DNA of 64,000 bases from NCBI GenBank assembly GCA_963682055.1, contig OY821747.1:26968126-27032125 (forward strand). Direction: 5' to 3'. Every line of letters starts with the position of its first letter. Positions within the stretch are counted from its first letter, which is position 1. The stretch is from Primula veris (lineage: Eukaryota; Streptophyta; Magnoliopsida; Ericales; Primulaceae). The notes under the pieces were generated by a model. The model made no database searches. It saw only the letters and a list, made by a program, of their open reading frames with translations, and was not told the origin of the DNA. The translations under genes were made by a program, and so were the position numbers. This document shows, in pieces, positions 13,838 to 26,000 of the stretch.

Positions 13838-16806
13838 TCCCTCTCCCTCTCCCTCTTCCTCTCTCTCACCACCTTAGCTTTTTTTTTCTTATAAGCTACT
13901 TATAACTATTTTTGTTAATAATTTTTTTACTTGACTTGTAAATTTACAAAATGATTTAATTGGAAAATTACAACTTTTGGTAATTTTTATGTGAAAAAGC
14001 TAAGAAAATCCCAAATTCCCAGCTTCTCTACTTTTGAGCCTTTTAGTTTTTTTGACCCAAAAGCTAGCTTTTGAAAAGCTTAAAAAGCTAACATGCCAAA
14101 CAAACTTATAGCTTTTTTATATAAAATAGCTAAAAAAGCTTGGAAAAAGTTGCCAAACAGGTACCAAGGTGCACAATATCAGGATTATCCTTCCGATTAA
14201 ATTAATTGACAATTCGACATGCCTGAATTTAAGTTACTGTTGTGAATTCTAGTGTTTCATTTCCTTTTGATATTTTAACAATTAATTTACTTGTTAACCA
14301 TGCCTTTTGCAATTTATTCCTTATAATTCGCTAGCTGCATTTGTATAAATCATTATATACATATGTATTGAGCAGATTTACACTATATCAGGATTAACAG
14401 ATTTGGTTTGTTTTCCAAATTAGAATTCGAAGTGCTTAAAATTTAATTCAATTTTCTGGCTTAAGTGTTTGCCCAAACTAAATCCAACAGTGAAGCTATT
14501 ATTTTATGTTTTTCTGTATGGAAAACAGATAGATCTTTAGCTGCATTTTGTAAAACTTTACCTGCATATTTAGCTGATTTACACAATATCAGTATTATCC
14601 GTCCGATAATTCGAAGTGCCTCAAATTTAAATCACTGTTTTGAATTAGAGGGTTTCATTTCCTTTTGCAATTTCAACCATTCGATTAGTTTTACTTAATT
14701 ATGCAAGCAGCAAGATTAAATATATTTTTAAGAGAAAATTAAGGATTGGTCCACGAAAACAAAAGTATTTAAGGATTGGTCCGGCTATAAAATTCATTTA
14801 AGGATTGGTCCATTATTTATGAAACTAATTAAGGATTGGTCCAATATAAAAGCTCTCCCAAATCTATTTTCTCATTAATCATTCTCTCTCAAAAAAAAAA
14901 ACAGCTTGCAGAGAAAACATTTTATCTCCAAATCTATCTCTCTCTACATACATACCCACATAATATATATATATATATATATATATCTTCATACATCTTT
15001 TTATCTTAAAATATACAGTTTATATTTGTGGGTCCCATAGGACTTCTGGTCCAAACCCAACTTTCAAATAATTTAACCAAACAACGCAATAAGGATTCCA
15101 ACTTGATTCAATAGCCTATGAGGTGAATTTAGTCAGAGTACTATTTCCATTGATGAAAACCAAACTGAAATTCCGCTGAGCTTTGTGTGGAGAAATTTTG
15201 TTACTGCTTTAGCAATTTTCCATATGATAAACTATATCCATCCTACATATGTCAGACTGTTTTTTTTTTAATTTTTCAGATTGTTGTTTTTTTTTAATTT
15301 TTCAGACTGTTTTTTTTTTTTAATTTTTCAGACTGTTTTTTTTTATTTTTCAGACTGTTTTTTTTTATTTTTCAGACTGTTTTTTTTCAGACTGTTTTTT
15401 AATTAATTTATTTTTCAGACTGTTTTTTTTTTCAGACTGTTTTTTAATTAATTTATTTTTCAGACTGTTTTTTATTTAATTGTTTTATTTTTTATTTTTC
15501 AGACTGTTTATTTTTTATTTTTCAGACTGTTTATTTTTCAGACTGTTTTTCAGACTTTTTATTTTTCAGACTGTTTTATTTTTTATTTTTCAGACTGTTT
15601 TTTATTTAATTTATTTTTTAATTGTTTTTGATGACGTCAGCAATTTTTTTTTAATGATGTCAACAAATGGACCAATCCTTAATTAGTTTCAGTTTCATGG
15701 ACCAATCCTTAAATACTTGTGTTTTCATGGACCAATCCAAAATTTACCCCATATTTCCATTCTTCAGCTACATTTTTATATATCTTTATCTATACATGCG
15801 GTGAGTCGATTTATACATTATCAAAATCATCGTTTCTGTTATTTACAATTCAAAGCATTTCGGTTTTGATTTAATTTTGGGAAATCTTGGATTTCATTTT
15901 CTTTTGCTATAAACCATTAAATTACTTCAAGTTAATTATGCAAGATTTGAAGTCATTTTTAACTCCTTCACACTGTTACCTTTCACTAAGTGGCCCTTAA
16001 TATCCTTTAGCTGCATTTGTATCAATAATTATATACATATGTATTGAGCCGATCTACACTATATCAGGATTAACCGATTTGGTTTGCATTTTAGATTAGA
16101 ATTCGAAGTGCTTCGAAGTTAAATCTTTGTTGCGAATTCTGGGGTTTCATTTTCTTTTGCCATTTCAACCATTCTATTAATTATTGTTACCGCTTTAAGT
16201 GAACCCAATTAGAGTATAACTTTGAGATGCCATTTCTCTAGTAAGATCTTTTGTTTTGGGGTTAAAGTATTGATCTAAACAAAAGTTATACAGTGATAGA
16301 TGCGTTGTCGACACTGTTGAAGCTGATTAACAATACACAGATCTCCGTAATTAAAATCATTGTTGCAGATGCTAAAGTTTCATTTTATTTTGCTATTTCA
16401 ACCATTACATTAATTAGTAGTTGCCAGTAGTTTGGATCCCATTGGATAAATTTGAGAAGCCATTTCTCTACTTTCATTCATTTTTTGGCTCAATTTTTTT
16501 GCCCAAACTAAATCTGTATACTTTATTTGTTTCTCAATGGGAAAAAGATAAATTTTCATTTGCATTGTGTAAATCTTTATCTGCATATGTATTGAGCCGA
16601 TTCACGCGATATCACGAGTAGTGGTTTCCGTTAATAATTCGAAGCGCTTCGACTATCAATCATTGTTGTGAATTCGAGGATTTCATTTTTCTTTTGCCTT
16701 TTCAACCATTCAATTAAATTTAGTTAGATATGCAATATGCCTTAACACTGTACCTTTGCTAATTGGCTCTTATTCTTCGTTAGCTGCATTTTTGTAAATC
16801 ATTATT

Positions 16807-16841
<35 letters not shown>

Positions 16842-18700
16842 AGTATATTTAGACAATCAGGATTAGCTGATTGGTTTATTTTTCAGATTAAAAATTCACA
16901 GCGAGTCGAATTTAAATCACTGTTGTGAATCCTATGGTTTCATAATTTCATGTCCTTTTGCCATTTGAACCATTCGATTATAGGAGAAGTTACCGTTTCG
17001 ATTGTGAGATGCCATTTTACTGGGAAGTTTTTTCGTTTTTGGGTTAGATTATTGTTTTATCAAACTCATTGGATTACTGTAGAGGCCATTTCTGTAGGGT
17101 TTTAAGTTTTTTCCTAAACTAAAATTTACATTGATAAATCCGTGCTCTGTGTTTTTCTATGCGAGTCCGATCTGTTTCTGAGCTTATTACCATTTTGGCA
17201 TTTTAGTTTCGAATTTGGTAGCTCATTTACCTAATTTATTCTCTGAATAACCAATGATTTCAGATATGGGGACCTATTGTAGGCATTCTTCATAATCTCA
17301 TCTTTCGTCGATGTTCAAATATGATACGGTGCATCTCTTTTATCTCTTTTAAGTTTTTAGGTGACCTGTTGGCACATCACTTAATATGTCCTACCAATCA
17401 AAAAAACGATTTGCATTTGATTGTGTTGAAACTTATGTTAGCACTGATGCTTGTGTTGCAAATACGAGTAATGTTTATAAAAGCAACTTGAAAGTATTTA
17501 GCTGAGATTTGGCACATCAGTTCGCAACCACCACCCTTGTTGAAGTCTATACATTTAGAAACAAACTGTTTTATCAAGTACATTTGGAGTAGTTTCAGGT
17601 ACTTCAATGTGTGCACTGAAATGAATGTCAGAATGTGTGATTTGTTGATTGTTTCTGAGGTACAAATCTGTTTTACAACTATTTCCCCTATATTTTGGCT
17701 TGATATTGAAATTTTACTTGGAATATAGATGAAACGGCAAAGTGGGAGAAGATTACTTATGCAGGTATTATTGCGTGCACTACTTTGGCGGTGTATACCC
17801 TTTCGAAAGGCCACCATCATTATGATGAGCCTCCTGTAAGTTTTTAAACTAGCACCGCACCCTGAATACTATTTTTTTAGAATGTACATTTTTATTGGTT
17901 GACATTGTATGTCAAAAGAATTCAATATTACTTGTAACACACTATGTTTTGTTATTATTGCAGGCTTACTCATACTTGCACACCCGCAACAAAGAGTTCC
18001 CTTGGGGTTTGTTCTTTGCACCTTACTTACAATTTTTCTTTCTTTCTTTCTGTTAGGTTGCTTAAGACGCTAGTTTACAAGGCTATATGTTCTAATTTAA
18101 TATCTTTCATCTCTTAGCAATCAATGTCTAATTGGGAAATGGTAGACTTCAGAGTGCATTTAGTTATAGTTCTGTCTTGTTTTATTGAGTAAGAGTAATT
18201 ATCTTCAACCTTGTTTCATGGATATCTTCTATTGTTGCCATAAGATGAGGTGTGCGTGGAAGTACACCATTAAGATCAAAGTCTAAGCCATGACATTTTT
18301 CTGTAATTTATATGTGATAACGTCAAAACATATTAAACTTTGTGGCGCTCATTCAGCCTCCCATTTTTTATAAAGATTTTAGTTTGACTCTATGATAATA
18401 GCACCATAGATACTTATTAGTTTGTTGGGTTTTGCACTGTAGCATTTTCATTGGGTCGATTTGTTTGCAACTTAGGACAATTATAGTTATCTTCTTTAAA
18501 CTGATAGGGTGGTTATATTCTTTTGCTAGCCACTTTGGCTATGCTACAAGTTGATGAATTCTGCGGCGTAAAATATACCTCATTCTATTAGTTATTATGT
18601 TTTTATTTTGTCACATATACCCATTGTAGTGATCACGTATCGATGATATGCAGGACCAAACGGCCTTTTTGAGACCAAGCATGAAGCTGAGCATCATTGA
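12423..18700 (+). CDS. COX6A: Cytochrome c oxidase subunit 6a, mitochondrial
   Basis: Four exons: 12423-12525, 17729-17835, 17964-18006 and 18654-18700, all GT-AG, joining to 99 codons plus stop. Exon 1 is an Arg/Ala/Ser-rich mitochondrial presequence ending in the family signature FSSSAGHDDA. Exon 2 holds WEKITYAGI, a single membrane-spanning helix and the SKGHHH block. Exons 3-4 hold the conserved RNKEFPWGPNGLFE and a His-rich terminus. Subunit 6a is a small nuclear-encoded subunit on the intermembrane side of respiratory complex IV. Length and motifs match plant COX6A, and nothing is broken. The unusual feature is the 5.2 kb first intron (12526-17728), which contains repeats, a remnant of exon 1 and a deleted transposon. 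A GA repeat lies just before the ATG. Confidence 0.95.
12923..13272. mobile_element. Probable hAT-type MITE in COX6A intron 1
   Basis: The left end GGGTGTTTGGCATG is matched in inverted orientation by the right end, read inwards GGGTGCGTTTGGCATCGCC. The interior is rich in AAAAGCTAGCTTTT words. A related sequence in opposite orientation occupies about 13867-14168 and shares GACCCAAAAGCTAGCTTTTG. No clear target duplication was found, so the boundaries are approximate. Confidence 0.5.
13771..13799 (+). pseudogene. Remnant of COX6A exon 1 inside intron 1
   Basis: This stretch reproduces the last ~29 bases of COX6A exon 1 with a few changes (the part coding SSAGHD-A), followed by GTTTCTACTCTCTTTCTCT. 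The real exon is likewise followed by GT and then TTCTCTTTCTCTCTC. It lies in the same orientation, downstream of an ATATCAGGATTA unit, so exon 1 was caught up in the duplications that built the intron. There is no start codon, so it is non-coding. Confidence 0.75.
14732..15750 (-). mobile_element. Internally deleted Mutator-like element in COX6A intron 1
   Basis: A 1.02 kb element whose two ends match the two ends of the 11.6 kb element at 19746-31393, in inverted orientation. Its left end (14732-14850) has four AAGGATTGGTCCA iterations, like the large element's right end. Its right end (15632-15750) has three, preceded by TGACGTCA, like the large element's left end. The interior keeps a CT-rich leader-like tract (14870-14960) and an array of CAGACTGTTTTT words separated by T-runs (15258-15605). 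No transposase or protease sequence remains. Flanking duplication is only a weak match (ATATTT shared). Confidence 0.88.
15258..15605 (+). repeat. Array of CAGACTGTTTTT words
   Basis: About fifteen copies of CAGACTGTTTT or close variants separated by 15-30 bases of T-rich sequence, often TTATTTTT. It is the same word scattered through the large transposon. Here it forms a nearly pure array within the deleted derivative. Confidence 0.9.
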
Positions 18701-19076
18701 TCTTCGAAGGCGACGACTTGGGATTTAATAATTGTATGTGCTTCGTTAGATCAGGACGAAGTTGGATATTATACTTTTGTTGTCTCTTCAACATTTTTTG
18801 TTCTGCATCTTTTTCACTTTGTTTATTACCTGCAAATAAGGATTAAAAATTATGTTTGAAACTCCTGTTAATTATTTTAGGGTTTATCCTTCAATTTCTG
18901 GTCTTCTTGTTCATTATATGTTCTATGGTGTCTCCTCTATTATATCCCCTTCTTGTGAACAGCACTGTTACCACTACCTCCCCACTGCCTTCACCCTGCC
19001 ATATCATGCCAAAACCCCACCGGATCATGAATCGCACCGCACGACCAACAACCACCGTGGCACCGCCCCTGCAATC

Positions 19077-19116
<40 letters not shown>

Positions 19117-19736
19117 CAATTTGTTTTTGCTAGCCTCATTATGTCAAATGTTACTCATTAGTTGCTATCACACTGAAGCGATTATTTCTAATAAATTCTA
19201 CCTTCTGGCATTTTGGAAAAACCGAACACAAACAAACCGACCCTATCATGCACGGACACGACTTAGTCGTTCCTGACACGACAAAATGGCGATTTCCAAA
19301 GATTTAGTACACGACACTTTTTATAGTATATAATCATATATATTTTTATATACGAGACATTTTTTCTACTTAAATAAAAACAACAATTTGTGATATATAG
19401 TTTTTTTATGATATTTAAAATCGTGGTAACCTGATAGTACAAGTATGTAGATTTTATAGTTGTGTTATTTTGAGAGTAATGAGACCGTTCCCACTTACAA
19501 AACAACGATGTTGCTTAACTCTAAAAGTATTTTTTTTTTTCATAATAGTTAGGATCGAAACCGCATGGTCTTAAAAATAATGGACTCGTATTGATGTTTG
19601 GAGATTAAGCCCCAAACTTGTTGTCTTGTATTTCTATTATCCTGAGTAATTTTTTAGTGCTCTCAGAGGGGGATTCTAATCATTTTTTAATATTGTTGAT
19701 CCGTTTAATCGGTCCTAATCTCATTTTTGGTTTGCA
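18701..19736. other. COX6A 3' region and spacer
   Basis: Presumed 3' UTR to about 18840, then AT-rich spacer up to the large transposon. A TA microsatellite lies at about 19080-19111. No gene is visible. Confidence 0.5.
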
Positions 19737-19745
19737 AAATATCTT

Positions 19746-19826
19746 GGGTAAATTTTGGATTGGTCCATAAAAACACAAGTATTTAAGGATTGGTCCATGA
19801 AACTGAAACTAATTAAGGATTGGTCC
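19746..19826 (+). repeat. Left terminal inverted repeat of the large MULE
   Basis: Three iterations of GGATTGGTCCAT at about 30-bp spacing, the last two preceded by TTAA. It pairs with the right terminus at 31274-31393. The same structure, inverted, is found at the right end of the deleted copy in COX6A intron 1. Confidence 0.9.
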
Positions 19827-19852
19827 ATTTGCTGACATCATTAAAAAATTGC

Positions 19853-19860
19853 TGACGTCA
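19853..19860. promoter_or_regulatory. Palindromic bZIP-type site TGACGTCA
   Basis: A perfect TGACGTCA lies just inside the left terminus, upstream of the CT-rich leader of the protease gene. It is preserved in the deleted derivative (15632-15639). TGACGTCA is the classic binding site of TGA/CREB-type bZIP factors; a role in driving the gene is inferred. Confidence 0.5.
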
Positions 19861-20017
19861 TCATAACACAATTAAAAAAAACAGAAACTTTTTTTTTCTC
19901 TCTCTCCTCTCTCTCTCATCTCTTTCTCCGAAAACCCTGAAACTTTCTCTCTTTAAACCGCCAACAAATCCGGCTATCAAACTGAAAAACCTCTCTTCGT
20001 TGATTTCAGAAAACAAC

Positions 20018-23000
20018 ATGGTGAAGGTAAGTTTATTAATCGTTGTTTTTATTAAAACAGTCTGAAAAATATATAAATTAATTTAATTAGGGTAAGTTCA
20101 GTGACATTTTACATAAATTAGGGTTATTAATTGTGTTTACCCATTTTATATATAAATTAGGGTTCATACTCTATTGTTCATACTCTATTTCAAAATAAAA
20201 ATTGCGATTCTAATAATATTTGTTGAAAATATTATTCAGACTGTTTATATTCAGTTGTTTTGGGAATAAAAACATAAAACAGCCTGGAAAAAAGTATTCA
20301 GACTGTTTATATTCAGTTGTTTTGGGAATAAAAACATAAAACAGCCTGGAAAAAAGTATTCAGACTGTTTAGTGATTCAGACTGTTTAGTGATCTATATG
20401 TAATTGTTGAAAATATTATTCAGACTGTTTATGTTTAGTGATTCTAATAAAATTCGTATTCAGACTGTTTATATTCAGTTATTTTCGTAATAAAATTGGT
20501 AAAAATAGTATTCAGACTGTTTATGTTTAGTGATTCTAATAAAATTCGTATTCAGACTGTTTATATTCAGTTATTTTCGTAATAAAATTGGTAAAAATAG
20601 TATTCAGACTGTTTTTATGTTTAGCGATTCTAATAAAATTGGTACTCAGACTGTTTATATTCTAATAGGATTATGTTGGAAAAATACTCAGACTGTTTAC
20701 TTTCTCTGTATTTTAATATGTGCATGAGTTTACACAGACTGTTTACATACTTTTTGTTATTGTTTTTAGAAACATATTGCCATCAAACATTCGACAAACC
20801 CCAAAAACCAACCATCTGACACCACAAACCTCAAAAAAGGCAACATACAGTACAAATCAAACCTGGTTACTGTAATCAAGTTCTTTGTCGAAACAAATTT
20901 CAATCCGGCACAACTTGAATTAGTTAAGCAACACTGTCCGTTCTGGGAATTGATCAATGCTTCAAGAAATGGAGAATTAACCACTAACCAGGCTAGGAAA
21001 AGTGATAAAGAATTGTATCAGATGGCCTTGAGGTACGACCGAAACTCACAGGCCCTTAAGCTAGGTAGATTCACAGTTCCAATAGAGAGAGACTGTGTGC
21101 GTGACATTTATGGAATTTCTGTTAATGCTGAAAATCCAATAGCTCTCACAAGCTTTGCTAAAAACCAAGAAGCCTACCACAGCTTTGTTGAAAGATGCTT
21201 TTCAAATAAACTCAACAAATCCAACCTAACCAAAACAGCTATCGTAAAGGCATTGAACGAAGCATTGGTATTAACAACAAAAGTTGGTAGAGAGGACGTC
21301 GTCCGACTGGTAACATTGTACATGCTAAATGCATTTTTCTTGACGGTGAGCGGCATGACCATAGCATTGGGGTATTTGAAAATAGTTGCCGGTGACATCA
21401 AAGAGATAAAGGAATATGATTGGGCAACTCATATACATGAGAATCTTATGGAGTCGCTCAACAACCAAGACCCAAGATCACTGTCCACGTGTCTACTCAC
21501 GATACCGGTACAATAAAATTACTTCTCAAATTTTTTTATTAGTTCAGACTCTTTTTTATAAGTTAGTACTCTTTTTATATGTTCATAATGTTCTTAAGTT
21601 GTTTATTATTACATCAGACTCTTTATTTATTTCCATTATAAATCAGACTGTATTATTACTATCATAAATCAGACTGTATTAAATCTCAGTATGTTTAAAA
21701 AATATCAAAAAATCTCAGACTGTTTTTACAAAACTGTAAAAACAGTCTGAATAATACTAAAAACAGTCTGAATAATATATTATTAAATCTCATACTTTAT
21801 TGTTACTATCATTTAAGACAATATACTAAAAAACAGTCTGAATCATTTAAAAAACAGTCTGAATCATTTAAGACAATATATTATTGCTCTATCTATCTCA
21901 GACTGTTTTTACAAAAACTGTAAAAAGAGTCTGAATAATACTAGAAACAGTCTGAAAATAGATTATTAAAAATCATACTGTATTGTTACTATCATTTAAA
22001 TCTCAGACTGTATTCTTAAAAACTGTATTTCCATCTGTACAGTATGTCATCCTTGAAAAGTTCAATATTTCAAACCCGGACATGACAAAAGAATCTCAGA
22101 CTGTTTTTACAAAACTGTAAAAACAGTCTGAATAATACTAAAAACAGTCTGAAAATATATTATTAAATCTCATACTGTATTGTTACTATCATTTAAGACA
22201 ATATACTAAAAAACAGTCTGAATCATTTAAAAACAGTCTGAATCATTTAAAAACAGTCTGAATCATTTAAGACAATATATTATTGCTCTATCTATCTCAG
22301 ACTGTTTTTACAAAAACTGTAAAAAGAGTCTGAATAATACTAGAAACAGTCTGAAAATAGATTATTAAAAATCAGACTGTATTGTTACTATCATTTAAAT
22401 CTCAGACTGTATTCTTAAAAACTGTATTTCCATCTGTACAGTATGTCATCCTTGAAAAGTTCAATATTTCAAAACCGGACATGACAAAAGAAGCGTCCAC
22501 AAAGGCTTTGTGTGTCAAATGGGACGTCTTTTCATTCTTCAAGTTGTGTTCCTCAAGGTTCACAATTGTAGACCTGTGCAATGAAAAGGTATAACACTAT
22601 TTCTATACAATTGTAGACTGTTTTTATTCTATCTATACAATTGCTTCTAAAAACCTTATCATTCTTTAAATTATCATCATAGGGATGTAGAAAACAATCA
22701 AAAAACCTCGTTATTTATGATGGTAAAAAGAAGCTACCTCCGAAATCAAAGCGATTAACAGATGAGGAGTTGGAGAAAGAGATAGACGAAGATGTTGAAG
22801 ATACTCAGAATGTTTACTCTAGTTCAACAGAAGAGGAAGGCTTGGAAAACTCTGAAAATGAAGGCTCGGAAAACACAGAAGAAGACTCTGAGAGCGAAAA
22901 TGATTCAGACAACAAATTTACCATCTTCCTTAGGAAACAATTCGGGACACCAAAAACTCCAATATTCAATGAAAAAATGGGAACATCTAAGAGCACTGAA

Positions 23001-26000
23001 TATGACGAGGGAGGTCCCTCTGGAGGTGGTGGCTGTTATAATTACAGTGCCGATGATATGCATGTGAATGAAAGTCCAATTCACGAAGAGAGGAGAGAAG
23101 AAGAGTCCGAAAAAGAAGAGACCAAAGTGGCTGAATTGCAGAAAAACCTAGATGAGGCAATTTTGCAAATTAAAGAGTATAAAGACCTAACAACCACAAT
23201 GCAGAAAAGCATCAACGACCTTTGGAAATCTTTGGCTTTAGAAGAAAAATTAAAGTCCAAGTGGGTACCTGAGTGGAAACAAAAAATTGAACAAATGGTT
23301 GAGGAAAAAAAAATGCTCGAGAAGGAAATAAAAGGTAAACGCCATAAAATGCAATTCAAACTCTTCCTCTCTTGTCTAATTTTTTTTCCATTAGCTTGGT
23401 TTCCCTAAGTCAGACTGTTTGTGTTATAGAAAAGGAGGAGATGATCACCAAATACCAAAGAATTGTCTCTGATCTCCAGCAAGAGGCAGATGTAGAAAAA
23501 AATAAAATGCGAAACAAAGAAGCCGAGATGAAGCAAAGAATGGAAAAATTGGAGAATGAAAAAAAGCAGCTTGAGGAAGACCTACAAGGTAAAGGTAAAG
23601 TACCTCTATTGTAATCTATTACTATCATAAATCAGACTGTATTAAATCTCAGTCTGTTTAAAAATTAAAAAATATCAATAGAATCTCAAACTGTTTTTAC
23701 AAAAACTGTAAAAAGAGTCTGAATAATACAAAATTTATTTGAATATTAATGCACCTATTTTGCATTCATATTGTATTACTAAAAACAGTCTGAAATTTTT
23801 TTTATTAAAATCTCAGACTGTATTGTTACTATCATTCGTAATGTATTATTAAAAACAGTCTGAATCCCTTTCTTTTGCTTAGTAAATTTCTTTCAATGAA
23901 ATATATCAAATAGAAACCTCAGACTGTATTATTACTATCATAAATCAGACTGTATTATTTCAATGAATTATTCAGACTGTTTTTCCTCTTATTGTTGCAG
24001 GGGGACATGAGCTAATAGAAGGGCTATACAATGATGCACAGGTGTATGCGGCACACGACTACTCACAAAAGTGTCGAATCGATGAAGTTATAACTGATGC
24101 TCTCTTAAATGCGGATATACAGACTCCACAACTAGATTTAATCCGCAAAGAAATTCTGGAAAGACTCGGTTATGAGTATGATGGTCCGGGATCCAATATT
24201 CTCCGAATCAGAGCAAGAACAGATAGGAGACCACCAGTGAAGTACACACCAAGTAAAATAGACTCTCCAACAAAAACCCAAGCAAATGAGAACCAGCTAC
24301 GGAAACGTAAGCAAGCTGATCAAGATGACAAGTCTGCAATGGTCGCAGACGTAGGCGCTTCTGATCCGTTGTTGGAAAAACCAAATAAAAAACCAAAGGG
24401 TGGACGAACAGCAAAAAAGAGAGCATCAAAAAAGAAATCTCCTGAACTGGACGACCAAGGTGGCGAAGGCTATTTCCCACAAATCGACTTCAGTAGTCTA
24501 GTAGACCATGTACCGGACAAAACAGAGAGAGCACACGATATCATCACAAATAAAAATGAGAATGATATCACAACAAAGCTCCCTGACAACATCTTCAGCA
24601 AAATTCAAGAAATTCACAACGCAAATGGACCATTGTAAGTCAGACTCTTTTTATTTTTGTGTTTATGATACAATTAGGTCTCACACTCTTTACATTTACC
24701 TCAGACTGTTTAAAACAGTATGAATTGTTTTAATGAAGACTGTTTTGTATTTATGATACTTTTATATAGCTTGGACTCTTTTTAATTTTAGTTCAGACTG
24801 TTTTTATAGACTGTTCAGACTATTTTTAGTTCTTTTTTATATAGCTCACTCTTTTTAAAAAATGATCAATTGTGTTTTTGTCAGACTGTTTAGTTCAGAC
24901 TGTTTTTTGTTAGAAAGTTTAGTTCAGACTGTTTAGTTCAGAATGATAAATTTAGTTCAGACTGTTTTTTTATACAAGCCCCATACTGTTTTTTAATAGC
25001 TCAGACTCTTTTTTATATAGCTCAGACTCTTTAAAAAAAATGATCTATTGTGTCCCTTTTATATACAACTTTTAATGTTTTTTTTAACTCAGACTGTTTT
25101 GTTGTCATACTGTTTTTTCAATCTCATACTGTTTTTTCAATCTCAGACTGTTTTATCTCAGACTGTTTTGTTGTCAGACTGTTTTTTTCAATCTCAGACT
25201 GTTTTGTGCTTACTATAAAATTTTAATTTACAGTGCCGCCTTGTTCTCAAAACTCGGTTCAACCAATAAGGATTACTTCATCACTCTCAACGACATCTAC
25301 AACTTAATTAATGGCCAGTTGCTATGCTGTAATGTAAGTATACAAGGATCGTACAATTTAATTGCTTGCTTACAAGCTCTTGTACTCAGACTCTTTCTAA
25401 AACTTGTCCTTATTGCAGATCATAAATGGGTATACCCACATATTGAGGCAAGAATACCAGGCAAAATCTACAAAAACATTCAAGATATTGACCTCCGTAT
25501 TATGGGTAAAAACACAAACTCTTTTTATGTTGTCAATGCATCACTTTGTTTCTTTACAAAAAGAGTCTGAGATTTTATCTTAAACCTTTTCGTTGTTGTT
25601 TGGTTTGTAGTTTTTTTTAAAAGACAGGAAAAGATACGAGGATGAGCTCGATGCGAAAATCACCGATAAGCTGAGGAAGCACGTTCAGAACGGATACAAG
25701 TTATTGTTCTTCCCTATTAACTCGAATAGGAACCGACCCATTGACGTAGAGGCAGACCACTGGACTCTATTGGTTCTGAACGTCGAATCGAAGAAGTGGG
25801 GTTTTTATAATAGCAACATACCTCCTTGCAATATCAACAGACCAGACCCTTACCTTGATGACGCCAAACTAGTGGTAATTCAGACTCTTTTTAAAATACA
25901 ACAGTCTGAATTTGCAAAAACTACCCTCTTCATCTTTTAAATGTATATATTTTTTTTAATGTTACAGATGGCCTTTGTACAAGAAAAATTGAAAATGATA

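Larger units (their letters stand above)
12620..17000 (+). repeat. Degenerate tandem repeat filling COX6A intron 1
   Basis: About ten copies of a unit of roughly 150-450 bp recur in direct orientation. Each carries some of these landmarks in order: CTGCATTTGTATAAATCATT, TACATATGTATTGAGCCGAT, ATATCAGGATTA, AATTCGAAGTGCTT, ACTGTTGTGAATTCTAG, TTTCATTTCCTTTTGCCATT and CAACCATT. Copies containing the ATATCAGGATTA word or a close variant begin near 12651, 13273, 13546, 13751, 14177, 14383, 14584, 16062, 16610 and 16853. Some copies are interrupted by transposons. The pattern is that of repeated duplication with later decay. Confidence 0.8.
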
